A DNA stretch of 50,875 bases from positions 1 to 50,875 of the forward strand of contig CALAOT010000059.1 of assembly GCA_937889545.1 (NCBI GenBank), written 5' to 3'. This DNA is from an uncultured Opitutaceae bacterium. Its GTDB lineage: Bacteria > Verrucomicrobiota > Verrucomicrobiia > Opitutales > Opitutaceae. The notes below the pieces were generated by a model. It was not told where the DNA came from. It searched no databases and saw only the letters and a program-made list of their open reading frames with translations. The position numbers were made by a program, and so were the translations under genes. Shown one piece after another: positions 16,012 through 24,308 of the stretch (position 1 is the first letter of the stretch; each line of letters begins with the position of its first letter).

Positions 16012-17348
16012 AGGACCCGATGCCAACGCGGCCCGCCCGCCGGGTCCTGATCGTTTCCCCCCATTTTCCGCCGATCAACGCGCCGGACATGCAGCGCACC
16101 CGCATGGCGCTGCCCTACCTGGGCGCGTTCGGATGGGTGCCAGTGGTCCTGGCCGTTGCGCCCGACCTGGTCGAGGGCGGCGTGCTCGAGCCGCTGCTCG
16201 AGAAGACCTATCCCTCCGACATCCGGGTCATCCGGGTGCGGGGAATCCCCGCGCGGGCCACCCGCTGGGCGGGCATCGGAAGCCTCTGGCTGCGCTGCGG
16301 CAGGGCGCTGCGCGCCGCCGGCGATACGCTGCTGCGCCGCGAGAAATTCGACCTCGCTTTCTTCAGCACCACGCAATTCGGCGCCTTCACGCTTGGGCCG
16401 CGCTGGAAGACCAGGTTCGGCCTGCCCTACGTGCTCGATTACCAGGACCCCTGGCTGAACGACTACTACAGCGCCACGCACACGCCGCCCCCGGGCGGCA
16501 GGCTGAAGTTCGGCTTTTCCCAATGGTGCGCCCGTCGCCGAGAGCCGAAGGTGCTTCGCGGCGCATCCGGTGTTGTCGCCGTCTCCGGATCCTACGGGGC
16601 CGCCCTCGCAAGGGCCTATCCCTGGTTCGACGCGGGGATCACGACGGTCCTGCCGTTCGGAGCGGCGGAGCAGGACGTGGCGACGGCCAGGGAGCACGAG
16701 CCCTCCGTCCCGCTCGTCCCGTTTGGCGACGGCCATTTCCACCACGTCTACGCCGGGCGCTGCGGGCCGGACATGTCGACCTCGCTCACGATCGTGTTCC
16801 GCGCGTTCAAGAAATTTCTGGCCTCCCGGCCGGCCGAGGCCGGGCTCGTCCGCTTCCACTTCATCGGCACCGACTACGCGCCGCGGCCCTTTGGCCGGAA
16901 TTGGGCCATGCCCATAGCGCGCGCTGAGGGCGTCGATGGCTACGTTGCCGAGCATTGCTACCGCGTGCCCTATTTCGATGCGCTCTATTACCTGAGCCAC
17001 GCAGACGCGCTCGTTGCCGTGGGTTCCAATGACCCGACCTACAGCGCCTCGAAGATCTTCCCGTACGTCCTTGCCAGGCGCCCCATGCTCGTTGTTTTCA
17101 ACAGCCTAAGCCCGGTCATTCCCATCGCCAATGCCATGAATTGCGGCCTGCGCTACGCCTTCAGGGACCCCGCCGACATCGACGCTCTTGCGGACGAGGT
17201 GGCAAACGCGTGGTTCATGAGCGGAAAAATGCGAGAGGTCGTGGAGATCGATCCCTCCTCATTCCTCCCCTACTCCGCGGAAGGCATGACACGCGCGCTC
17301 GCGGGCTGCTTCGACGCCGCGCTCGGGCGCCACAGGATGAAGCCGTGA
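16008..17348 (+). CDS. GT-B type glycosyltransferase, divergent
   Basis: A 446-residue protein starting at an ATG that overlaps the deacetylase stop; a second ATG four codons later (MPTRPARR) is an alternative. The N-terminus VLIVSPHFPPINAPDMQRTR is the usual opening of GT4-like enzymes that act in polysaccharide clusters, and YVLDYQDPWLNDYY follows near residue 142. The C-terminal half has SNDPTYSASKIFPYVLARRP in place of the standard E-x7-E donor motif, so it belongs to a divergent GT4-like branch. Fold assignment is good; substrate is unknown. The stop overlaps the GTG start of the next glycosyltransferase. Confidence 0.8.
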   Translation: MKDPMPTRPARRVLIVSPHFPPINAPDMQRTRMALPYLGAFGWVPVVLAVAPDLVEGGVLEPLLEKTYPSDIRVIRVRGIPARATRWAGIGSLWLRCGRALRAAGDTLLRREKFDLAFFSTTQFGAFTLGPRWKTRFGLPYVLDYQDPWLNDYYSATHTPPPGGRLKFGFSQWCARRREPKVLRGASGVVAVSGSYGAALARAYPWFDAGITTVLPFGAAEQDVATAREHEPSVPLVPFGDGHFHHVYAGRCGPDMSTSLTIVFRAFKKFLASRPAEAGLVRFHFIGTDYAPRPFGRNWAMPIARAEGVDGYVAEHCYRVPYFDALYYLSHADALVAVGSNDPTYSASKIFPYVLARRPMLVVFNSLSPVIPIANAMNCGLRYAFRDPADIDALADEVANAWFMSGKMREVVEIDPSSFLPYSAEGMTRALAGCFDAALGRHRMKP

Positions 17349-18562
17349 AAAACCACTTCGAAACGGGCGGACGCCTCGCGGTGGTGCTGTCGCACCCCAC
17401 GCAATACTACAGCCCCTGGTTCCGGTGGCTGCGCAGCCGCACGTCGCTCGAGTTCCGCGTGTTCTATCTCTGGGACTTCGGCGTCGCGCAGCACCGCGAC
17501 CCGGAATTCGGAACCAGCGTCACGTGGGACGTGGACCTCCTGTCGGGCTACGATTCCGAGTTCGTGCCCAACACCTCGTCGACGCCCGGAGCGCAACATT
17601 TCTTCGGGTTCAGAAACCCGGGCCTGCCGTCGCGCATGGCCGCATGGCGGCCCGACGCCATGCTCCTATTCGGCTACAAGTGGGCGAGCCACCTGCGCGC
17701 AGCCGCATGGGCGCGGCGCCGCGGAATCCCCATCCTGTTTCGCGGCGATTCCCACCTGCTGGGCCGCGGATCCCCGCGGCCGCACGTGCGCTTGGCCCTT
17801 GGCGCGTTGTTCTCCCAGTTCGCCTCGTTTCTTTGCGCGGGTGCGGCCAACCGCGAGTATTTCGAGGCCTTCGGGGTGCCCGGGCGAAAGCTGTTTTTCG
17901 CGCCTCATTCCGTCGACGGGGAGCTTTTCCGGCGCGACCATTCCGGGCATTTCGCGGGCGCCGAGAGGATGCGCTCGCAGCTCGGCCTCGATCCCGCCAC
18001 CCGGATCGTGCTATTCGCGGGCAAGCTCGTCGCGGCCAAGCAGCCCGTGGAGCTTCTGGCGGCCTTCCTGGGGATGCGCCTGGCGGACACGGCCATCGTC
18101 TTCGTCGGGGAGGGCCCGGAAAAGGCCAAGCTCCAGGCGCTGGCGTCGGAGCGGGCCGGCGTCCCAGGCGCCCCGCCCGTCCGGTTCCTGCCGTTCGCGA
18201 ACCAGAGCGAGATGCCCTCCCGGTACCTGATGGCGGACCTCTTCGTCCTGCCCTCGCGCGGAAACTATGAGACGTGGGGCCTCGCCGTGAACGAAGCCAT
18301 GCACATGGGCGTTCCGTGCCTCGTGAGCGACAGGGTCGGCTGCCAGAGGGACCTCGTGACCCACGGCGAGACCGGCTGGGTGTTCGACCCCTCGGACCCC
18401 CAGGCGCTCGGACGGACCCTGTCCGAGGCGCTCGCGGCGCTGGGGTCGTCGGCGGCGCGCCGGCAGGAGATCCGGCAGGCCATTGAGCGCAGGATGGCGG
18501 GGTACACGTACGCGAAGACAACGGACGGCCTTCTTGCCGCGCTCGCGGCATTGGAGACCTGA
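17345..18562 (+). CDS. Glycosyltransferase family 4 protein
   Basis: A 405-residue GT4 enzyme with a GTG start overlapping the previous stop (GTGA). The first strand reads GRLAVVLSHPTQYYSPWFRW. The donor-side domain begins around residue 217 with RIVLFAGKLVAAKQP, then FVGEGPEK, and contains the E-x7-E motif in ETWGLAVNEAMHMGVP. This opening is characteristic of glycosyltransferases in surface-polysaccharide clusters. The protein has no signal peptide or membrane segment and is probably cytoplasmic or peripheral. A 15-base gap separates it from the next glycosyltransferase. Confidence 0.86.
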   Translation: MKNHFETGGRLAVVLSHPTQYYSPWFRWLRSRTSLEFRVFYLWDFGVAQHRDPEFGTSVTWDVDLLSGYDSEFVPNTSSTPGAQHFFGFRNPGLPSRMAAWRPDAMLLFGYKWASHLRAAAWARRRGIPILFRGDSHLLGRGSPRPHVRLALGALFSQFASFLCAGAANREYFEAFGVPGRKLFFAPHSVDGELFRRDHSGHFAGAERMRSQLGLDPATRIVLFAGKLVAAKQPVELLAAFLGMRLADTAIVFVGEGPEKAKLQALASERAGVPGAPPVRFLPFANQSEMPSRYLMADLFVLPSRGNYETWGLAVNEAMHMGVPCLVSDRVGCQRDLVTHGETGWVFDPSDPQALGRTLSEALAALGSSAARRQEIRQAIERRMAGYTYAKTTDGLLAALAALET

Positions 18563-18577
18563 GCCGGGGCGCCACCC

Positions 18578-19726
18578 GTGAAAATCACCATCGTGACGGG
18601 CTTCTTTCTCCCGGTGCCCGCCGTCAGCGGCGGATCGACCGAGAAGTCGTGGCACGGCCTCGCGGGGCTTTTCGCGTCGGCCGGCCATTCGGTGACGTTT
18701 GTCTCGCGGAGCTGGCCCGGCCTCGCGCCCGCGGAGACCGTCGCGGGGGTGAAGCACATCCGCCTGCCCGGTTTCGCCCACACCCGGCTTCTGGCGCTGA
18801 ACCTCGCCCTCGACCTCATCTGGGGCGTCCGGGTCGCGCGCGCGCTGCCTCCCGGCGACGTCGTCATATGCAACACGGTCACCCTCCCCGCCTGGCTTCA
18901 CCGCGTGAAGCCCAGGGCCGGAAGGGTGTCGGTCATGATCGGCAGGGCCCCCAGGGGACAGATCCGCTTCTACGGGGGGGTGGCCAGGATCTACGCGCCC
19001 AGCACCTTTGTCGCGGGGCAGATCGCGTCCAAGGAGGCATCCGCGCGCACGCGGGTCATCGGGTACCCGATCGACTGGGCCCTGCATGCGCGCTCGGCCA
19101 GCCAGCCGGGCTCGCCCGTCACGGTCGGCTACGTGGGCCGGCTGCATCCCGAAAAGGGAATCGCGCTGCTGGTGCGCGCGGCCCGCCGGCTCGCGGCCCG
19201 CGCGGACCTTCCGCAATGGCGCCTCAGGATCGCCGGGCCCGCGGGCGTAGGGGCTGGGGGAGGCGGCGCCGGCTGGGCCTCGGCGCTGCGCAAGGAGGCC
19301 GAAGCGGCGCTCGGCGGGCGCGTCGAATGGCTCCCGCCGGAGTACGATCCGGAGCGCCTGGCCCGCCTGTACGGAGGCCTGGATATCTTCTGCTATCCAA
19401 GCCTTGCGGAAAAGGGCGAGACGTTCGGGGTCGCGGTGGCCGAGGCCATGGCCTCCCGCTGCGCGGCCGTGGTGTCCAGACTCGGCTGCTTCGGAGACCT
19501 CGTGGCCGACGGCCAGACCGGCCTCGTCTTTGACCATGCGGCGGCCGACGCCGACAGGCTCCTGGCCGACTGCATCGGCCGCCTGGTGGCGGACGCGGGC
19601 GCGCGCAGGGAGCTGGCTCTGCGCGGCCAGAGCCACGCCCGGCGCTTCGACTACCCGGAGGTCTCGCGCACAATCTTGGAGGACCTCTCGCTTTTGGCGG
19701 GTGCCGGGGCCGAAAACCGCGCATAA
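18578..19726 (+). CDS. Glycosyltransferase family 4 protein
   Basis: A 382-residue GT4 enzyme starting at GTG. The N-terminal loop VSGGSTEKSWHGLA (residues 14-27) and the C-terminal signature ETFGVAVAEAM (E-x7-E) mark a retaining GT-B glycosyltransferase. The linker VGYVGRLHPEKGI begins the donor-binding domain. A glycine-rich insertion (GVGAGGGGAG) lies between the domains and looks like a flexible loop. It is one of four glycosyltransferases grouped in the second half of the cluster. Substrate unknown. Confidence 0.86.
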   Translation: MKITIVTGFFLPVPAVSGGSTEKSWHGLAGLFASAGHSVTFVSRSWPGLAPAETVAGVKHIRLPGFAHTRLLALNLALDLIWGVRVARALPPGDVVICNTVTLPAWLHRVKPRAGRVSVMIGRAPRGQIRFYGGVARIYAPSTFVAGQIASKEASARTRVIGYPIDWALHARSASQPGSPVTVGYVGRLHPEKGIALLVRAARRLAARADLPQWRLRIAGPAGVGAGGGGAGWASALRKEAEAALGGRVEWLPPEYDPERLARLYGGLDIFCYPSLAEKGETFGVAVAEAMASRCAAVVSRLGCFGDLVADGQTGLVFDHAAADADRLLADCIGRLVADAGARRELALRGQSHARRFDYPEVSRTILEDLSLLAGAGAENRA

Positions 19727-19733
19727 TACGACC

Positions 19734-20300
19734 ATGCCTAAGGAAGACCCCTACCTGGGCCAGGGCTGCACTTCCCCGTACTCCGCCGGGGAGGTCGCGC
19801 TGCGGATGTGCTGGGCCGTCGTCCAATCGACCCTGTTCCGCTGGAGCCCGCGTCCATGGCACGGTTTGCGCGCCCGGCTGCTGAGGCTCTTCGGCGCCGA
19901 CATTCCCGAGCCCGGCAGGGTCGTTGTGTTCCCGTCCGCGTCGATCGTCTTTCCGCAGAAGCTGTCCCTCGCCCCGAGGTCCATGATCGGCCCGAACGTC
20001 GCCATCTACAACCTGGCCCCCGTTTCCCTCGGGAGGGGGGCCAACGTCAGCCAGAACTGCCATCTCTGCGCGGGAACGCACGATCACAGCCGGTGGAGCA
20101 TGCCGCTCGTCGCCAAGCCGATCGTCGTCGGGGAAAACGCGTGGCTGGGCGCCGACGTGTTTGTCGGGCCTGGCGTTTCAATAGGGGAGCTATGCGTCGT
20201 GGGCGCCCGCTCGGTCGTCGTCAAGGACCTTCCCGCGCGCACCGTCTGCGCCGGAAACCCGTGCCGCGTCCTGAAGGACCGGACGCCCCCCTCCGCGTGA
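19734..20300 (+). CDS. WcaF-type hexapeptide acetyltransferase
   Basis: A 188-residue left-handed beta-helix acyltransferase. The N-terminal part SPRPWHGLRARLLRLFGADI closely follows the WcaF/NodL-like pattern of colanic-acid acetyltransferases. The probable catalytic histidine lies in CAGTHDHSRWSMPL, and hexapeptide repeats follow (GENAWLGADVFVGPGVSIGE). It would transfer an acetyl group from acetyl-CoA to a hydroxyl of a sugar in the repeat unit. ATG 19734 is chosen because homology begins there; the frame is open upstream inside the preceding gene. The stop overlaps the next GTG start. Confidence 0.88.
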   Translation: MPKEDPYLGQGCTSPYSAGEVALRMCWAVVQSTLFRWSPRPWHGLRARLLRLFGADIPEPGRVVVFPSASIVFPQKLSLAPRSMIGPNVAIYNLAPVSLGRGANVSQNCHLCAGTHDHSRWSMPLVAKPIVVGENAWLGADVFVGPGVSIGELCVVGARSVVVKDLPARTVCAGNPCRVLKDRTPPSA

Positions 20301-21433
20301 AGTCCTGCCACATCGTCCCCAGCCTCGAAGCCCGCCACGGGGGGCCTAGCAAGTCGGTCCTCAACCTGGCCACCGCGCTCGCAAGTAGTGGCGAGCAAGT
20401 CGAGCTCCTCGCCACCGAGCCCGGCGCGGGCTGGCACCGGACGGACGGTGGCCTTGAGATCCGCACGTTCCATCGCGACTGGCCCAGACCGGTTTGCCGC
20501 TCGGCCGGCCTGCGCTCCTACCTGCGCACGGCCAAGGCGGACATCGTCCACCACCACTCGATCTGGCTGCGCACGCTGCACTACGCCCACGGGGCGGCCC
20601 GCCGGCTCGGCGCGGCGCTGGTCGTATCGCCCCGGGGAATGATGAACCAGTGGGCCTGGGACCACCATTCGCATAGGAAGGCCCTCGCCAGGGCGCTCAT
20701 CCATCCGGGCGCATTCGAGGCGGCGGACGGATGGCACGCGACCAGCGAGTCCGAGGCGGACTCGCTGCGGTCGCTGGGCTTCCGGCAGCCCGTGTGCGTG
20801 GCCCCGAACGGCGTGGCCGCCCCCTCCGCCGAGGAATCGGCGGCGGCGGCGGCGTATTGGCGCAAGATGGTCCCGGAGGCCGCGCAAAGGCCCGTGGCGC
20901 TCTTCTACTCGCGATTTCACCAGAAGAAGAGGCTGCTCGAACTTATCGACACATGGCTCGAGTTCGGGCCGGGCGACTGGCTGCTCCTGATCGTCGGCAT
21001 CCCCGACGAATACACGCCGCGCATGATCGAGGACTACGTCCTGCGGTCCGGGCAGCACGGGCGGGTCCGGGCCTATGACGGCGAGGGTCGCCCTCCTCCC
21101 TACGGAATCGCCTCCCTCTTCCTGCTCCCGTCCCACAGCGAAAGCTTCGGGCTCTCGATTGCCGAGGCCCTCGCGCACGGGGTGCCGGCCCTGGTGACCG
21201 ACGCCACGCCATGGGCCGCCCTCAACAAGGTCGGGGCGGGGTGGTGCGTTCCCTGGCCGGAATTCGGCGCGGCCATCCGGGCCGCAACCACGGAGGGCCT
21301 TGATTCCCTGCGCCGCCGCGGCTCGGCCGGGAGCGAATGGGTCCTGCGGGAGTATTCGTGGGAGAAGTCGGCCCGCGTGCTTTCTGATTTCTACGCGGGG
21401 CTGCGCCCGGCGGCAGCCGCGCACTCCCCGTGA
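20297..21433 (+). CDS. Glycosyltransferase family 4 protein
   Basis: A 378-residue GT4 enzyme; its GTG start overlaps the acetyltransferase stop (GTGA). It opens KSCHIVPSLEARHGGPSKSV with the typical GGPS acceptor loop, followed by VVSPRGMMNQWAW, a stretch common in GT4 enzymes that add hexoses to lipid-linked intermediates. The donor motif is SESFGLSIAEAL (E-x7-E). A run of GCG codons near 20839-20853 gives a short alanine tract. The stop overlaps the GTG start of the ligase-like gene. Confidence 0.86.
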   Translation: MKSCHIVPSLEARHGGPSKSVLNLATALASSGEQVELLATEPGAGWHRTDGGLEIRTFHRDWPRPVCRSAGLRSYLRTAKADIVHHHSIWLRTLHYAHGAARRLGAALVVSPRGMMNQWAWDHHSHRKALARALIHPGAFEAADGWHATSESEADSLRSLGFRQPVCVAPNGVAAPSAEESAAAAAYWRKMVPEAAQRPVALFYSRFHQKKRLLELIDTWLEFGPGDWLLLIVGIPDEYTPRMIEDYVLRSGQHGRVRAYDGEGRPPPYGIASLFLLPSHSESFGLSIAEALAHGVPALVTDATPWAALNKVGAGWCVPWPEFGAAIRAATTEGLDSLRRRGSAGSEWVLREYSWEKSARVLSDFYAGLRPAAAAHSP

Positions 21434-22869
21434 ACCAAGGCCAGCATCCGCACCCGCCGACCGGCCTCGAGATCGCCGTGGCGGCGCACCTCACGGTCTT
21501 CGTCGTCGGCGTGTCGTGGGCCTTCGGCGGCAATGCGGACTGGGTGCGCACGCCCATCCTGGCCTGGGGATCCCTCGGCATCCTGCTGGCGCTGGCCCCG
21601 ATGGCGGACCGGCGCCTCCGGAACCGGGCCCTTGCCGCCACCGTGCCCTGGGTTTCGCCCGTCGTCGTCCTCAACCTGCTCGTGGCGGCCTCCTGCCTGA
21701 CGCCCGGATTCCGGTACCTCGCCTTCCGGGACCAGACGCTCATGATCCCCGTGCGCGTGGACTGGTGGATCCCGAGCGCCACCCGGACCGGGTTGGCGCT
21801 GCGCTCCCTGTGGCTCTTTGACTGCGTCTATTTATCCTGCCTCAACCTCGCGCTCTATGTGGGCCGCAGGCGGATCATCCGCTTCGTTCTTGGCGCCGCG
21901 GTCGGCAATGCGCTTGCGCTTTCCGTATTCGGGACCGTCCAGAAGCTCGTAGGGTCAACGGGAATCTACTTCGGATCCGTGAGGACGCCGCACGAGTATT
22001 TTTTCGCATCGTTCGTGTACGACAATCATTGGGGCGCGTTCGCGATCCTCATGGCCGGCGCCTGCGTCGGCCTGACCCTCCGGTATGCCCCCGGCAGTCA
22101 GGGGGAGGGGTTCTTCCACGGCCCGGCGTTTGTCGGGATCGTTGCCGCAGCGCTGCTCGCCATCTCCGTCCCAATGAGCGGATCGCGCGCCTGCACGGTG
22201 CTTCTCGGCATCCTGCTCGCCGTCGCCCTCGGCAGGGGTATCCCGAGGATCTCCGGCGCCCTGCGCCTTTCGGGCGCCACCCCCGCGGGCGCCCTCGCGG
22301 CAATGGCCGTCGCTGCGACCCTGGCCATCGCCGGAGCCTGGATGGTGGCCGGGGACGTCATCCAGGCGCGCACGTCCAAGACAAGGGAGCAGGTCGCCGC
22401 GATGTGGGCGCACGGCGGAATCGGCTCGCGCAGCGTCCTTTACCACGACACCTGGAGGATGGCGCGCGAGCGGATCCTCTTTGGGTGGGGCATGGGAAGC
22501 TACCCGGTCGTGTTCAGCCTGTACAATTCGCAGGAGTCGAAGATTGACCGCCTCCCCGTGATCTACCACGACGCCCATTCGGACTGGCTCCAATCAGTCG
22601 CCGAGCTGGGCCTCGCCGGCACGGCGCTCATCGGCGCGGCCGTGGCGCTGCCGGGCCTGGCCGTGCGCCGCATGAGAGTGGCAACCATTCCGTTCTTCCT
22701 CCTCACAGGCTGCATCCTGATCGCCGCATACGCATGGGTTGAGTTTCCCTTCGGCAACGTGGCCGTGGTGCTCGCGTGGTGGCTCTGCTTCTTTAGCGCA
22801 ATCCAGTACATGCGCCTTACGGGCCCGCCGGAGGCCGCCCGCCGTGAGCCGTGCCCTCGGCCGTCTTAA
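21430..22869 (+). CDS. O-antigen ligase/polymerase family membrane protein (Wzy_C)
   Basis: A 479-residue polytopic protein with about ten to twelve membrane segments and a GTG start overlapping the previous stop. The periplasmic loop contains RILFGWGMGSYPVVF and then DAHSDWLQSVAELGLAG, which matches the H-x3-L-x5-E-x-G pattern of the Wzy_C family (O-antigen ligase WaaL and related polymerases). It could join finished glycan to lipid A-core, to protein, or polymerise repeat units; sequence alone does not separate these. It is the last gene before a 95-base gap and a likely promoter. Confidence 0.82.
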   Translation: MNQGQHPHPPTGLEIAVAAHLTVFVVGVSWAFGGNADWVRTPILAWGSLGILLALAPMADRRLRNRALAATVPWVSPVVVLNLLVAASCLTPGFRYLAFRDQTLMIPVRVDWWIPSATRTGLALRSLWLFDCVYLSCLNLALYVGRRRIIRFVLGAAVGNALALSVFGTVQKLVGSTGIYFGSVRTPHEYFFASFVYDNHWGAFAILMAGACVGLTLRYAPGSQGEGFFHGPAFVGIVAAALLAISVPMSGSRACTVLLGILLAVALGRGIPRISGALRLSGATPAGALAAMAVAATLAIAGAWMVAGDVIQARTSKTREQVAAMWAHGGIGSRSVLYHDTWRMARERILFGWGMGSYPVVFSLYNSQESKIDRLPVIYHDAHSDWLQSVAELGLAGTALIGAAVALPGLAVRRMRVATIPFFLLTGCILIAAYAWVEFPFGNVAVVLAWWLCFFSAIQYMRLTGPPEAARREPCPRPS

Positions 22870-22907
22870 CTCCGGACGAGGGACTCACCGAAAAAAGAAT
22901 TGAACCA

Positions 22908-22934
22908 TTGAAAGCGCCGGCCGCGCGCGATAAC
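22908..22934 (+). promoter_or_regulatory. Possible promoter before the polyprenyl glycosylphosphotransferase gene
   Basis: In the only non-coding gap within the glycan cluster (22870-22964), TTGAAA (22908-22913) and GATAAC (22929-22934) look like -35 and -10 boxes, but with a short 15-base spacer. The surrounding stretch is A-rich compared with its neighbours. It would start a second transcript covering the last three glycan genes. Confidence 0.3.
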
Positions 22935-22964
22935 CCCTAGGCCGCCATCCCCGGAATCCCAACC

Positions 22965-24305
22965 TTGGCCATCAACCCACATCGACGTTCCTCGCTGCTC
23001 CTGCTCGCCGCCGACATCGCCTCGGTCGTGCTGGTCTTTAACCTGGTGATCCACCTGAGGGGCGTGAGCTCGGAACCCCTCGAGTGGCCCCTGCTCGCGC
23101 CCGCCCTCGTCCTCGTCGCCTCGCTGTATCTGATCGACGGGTACGGAGCCCGGGCGGACATGCTGAGCCTCGACTATGCGAGCGTGCATCTCATCGCCTC
23201 CTTTTTCGCCGCGCTCGCCACCCTGCTCCTCACGTTCGCGGTCATCTCCGTTGGATTCGAGCTCCAATCGAGCCGCGCCGTGATCATCCTGGCCTTCGGC
23301 ATCGCGGGTCCGTTCACCCTGGCCTACCGGCGCGCCCTCTACGAGAGGTCCAGCGTCTCGCGCGGCGGGCGCAACATTGTGTTCGTGGGAGACAAGGAGG
23401 ACTTCGACATCTTCAGCGGCGAGTGCAGCCGGCTGGGGACCCAGATGCCCCTGCTGCATGCCGACATCAGCAACCGGTATGAGTCATTCGAGGCCGTGCT
23501 GGAGTCGATCGCCCAGGCGAAGATTCAGGTGGAAGCGATCGTGGTGAAGGAGACGGGCAGGGAGCTGCCCCCGGAGATCCCGATGAAGCTCGTCCAGCTC
23601 TATTTCGACGGGATCCCCACCTACACCCTCGAGATTTTCAACCAGGTCTACTGGAGGAAGATCCCGCTCTACAGGATCAACCCCATCTGGGTTCTCCAGG
23701 AGGGCTTCTCCGTCGCGCGGGAACCCGTCTTTGAGCGGATCAAGCGCGGCGCGGACGTCGTGCTGTCAGTCATCGGCCTGGTGGCGTTTTCGCCGGTCGT
23801 CCTCGCCGCGGCGATCGCCATCAAGCTCGGGGACGGCGGGCCGTTTCTCTTTCTCCAGACGCGCATCGGAAAGCACAAGGTTCCTTTCAGGCTGGCCAAG
23901 CTCCGCACGATGCGCGTGTCCGACGGGCCGCAGGATCCCTACACGAGGCAGGATGACGTCCGGGTGACCCGCGTCGGCCGGTTTCTCCGCTCCGCGCGGC
24001 TCGATGAGCTCCCGCAGCTCTGGAACGTGCTCGGCGGCGAGATGAGCCTCATCGGGCCGCGCGCGGAATGGGACCGGCTGGTGGGCGAATACGAGCGCGA
24101 GATTCCGTGCTATCATTTCCGCCACCTGGTGAAGCCGGGAATCACCGGATGGGCGCAGGTGAACTACCGCTACGGCTCCGGGGTCCAGGACACGCTGCGA
24201 AAGCTCGAGTACGACCTCTACTACATCCGCAATTTCTCGTTCATGCTCGACGCGTCGATCGTGCTGAAGACCCTTCATGTGATGCTCTTCCGGAAGGGGC
24301 GCTGA
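22965..24305 (+). CDS. Polyprenyl-phosphate glycosyl-1-phosphate transferase (WbaP/WcaJ/EpsL type)
   Basis: A 446-residue initiating enzyme. The N-terminal 120 residues hold about four membrane helices, the middle is a nucleotide-binding-like domain, and the C-terminal bacterial sugar-transferase domain starts near 245 (FERIKRGADVVLSVIGLVAF). Catalytic-domain signatures are FRLAKLRTM, LDELPQLWNVLGGEMSLIGP and LVKPGITGWAQVNYRYG. The reaction moves a sugar-1-phosphate from a nucleotide sugar to undecaprenyl phosphate, the first step of repeat-unit synthesis. The likely start is TTG 22965, where membrane-protein homology begins. It lies after a gap with a possible promoter. Confidence 0.92.
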   Translation: MAINPHRRSSLLLLAADIASVVLVFNLVIHLRGVSSEPLEWPLLAPALVLVASLYLIDGYGARADMLSLDYASVHLIASFFAALATLLLTFAVISVGFELQSSRAVIILAFGIAGPFTLAYRRALYERSSVSRGGRNIVFVGDKEDFDIFSGECSRLGTQMPLLHADISNRYESFEAVLESIAQAKIQVEAIVVKETGRELPPEIPMKLVQLYFDGIPTYTLEIFNQVYWRKIPLYRINPIWVLQEGFSVAREPVFERIKRGADVVLSVIGLVAFSPVVLAAAIAIKLGDGGPFLFLQTRIGKHKVPFRLAKLRTMRVSDGPQDPYTRQDDVRVTRVGRFLRSARLDELPQLWNVLGGEMSLIGPRAEWDRLVGEYEREIPCYHFRHLVKPGITGWAQVNYRYGSGVQDTLRKLEYDLYYIRNFSFMLDASIVLKTLHVMLFRKGR

Positions 24306-24308
24306 GCG

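Noticed and set aside
14973..17000. Minus-strand open frame of 675 codons, opposite the Wzy-like, deacetylase and GT genes
   Set aside because: It is Arg/Pro/Ala-rich with no domain, lies opposite well-supported genes, and is the usual antisense by-product of high-GC codon use.
20839..20853. Short GCG trinucleotide run
   Set aside because: Lies inside a glycosyltransferase frame as an alanine tract; too short to be a contingency repeat.
23057..23482. Small extra plus-strand frame inside the glycosylphosphotransferase gene
   Set aside because: It is in a shifted frame with Arg/Pro-rich translation; the real gene is continuous through the region.
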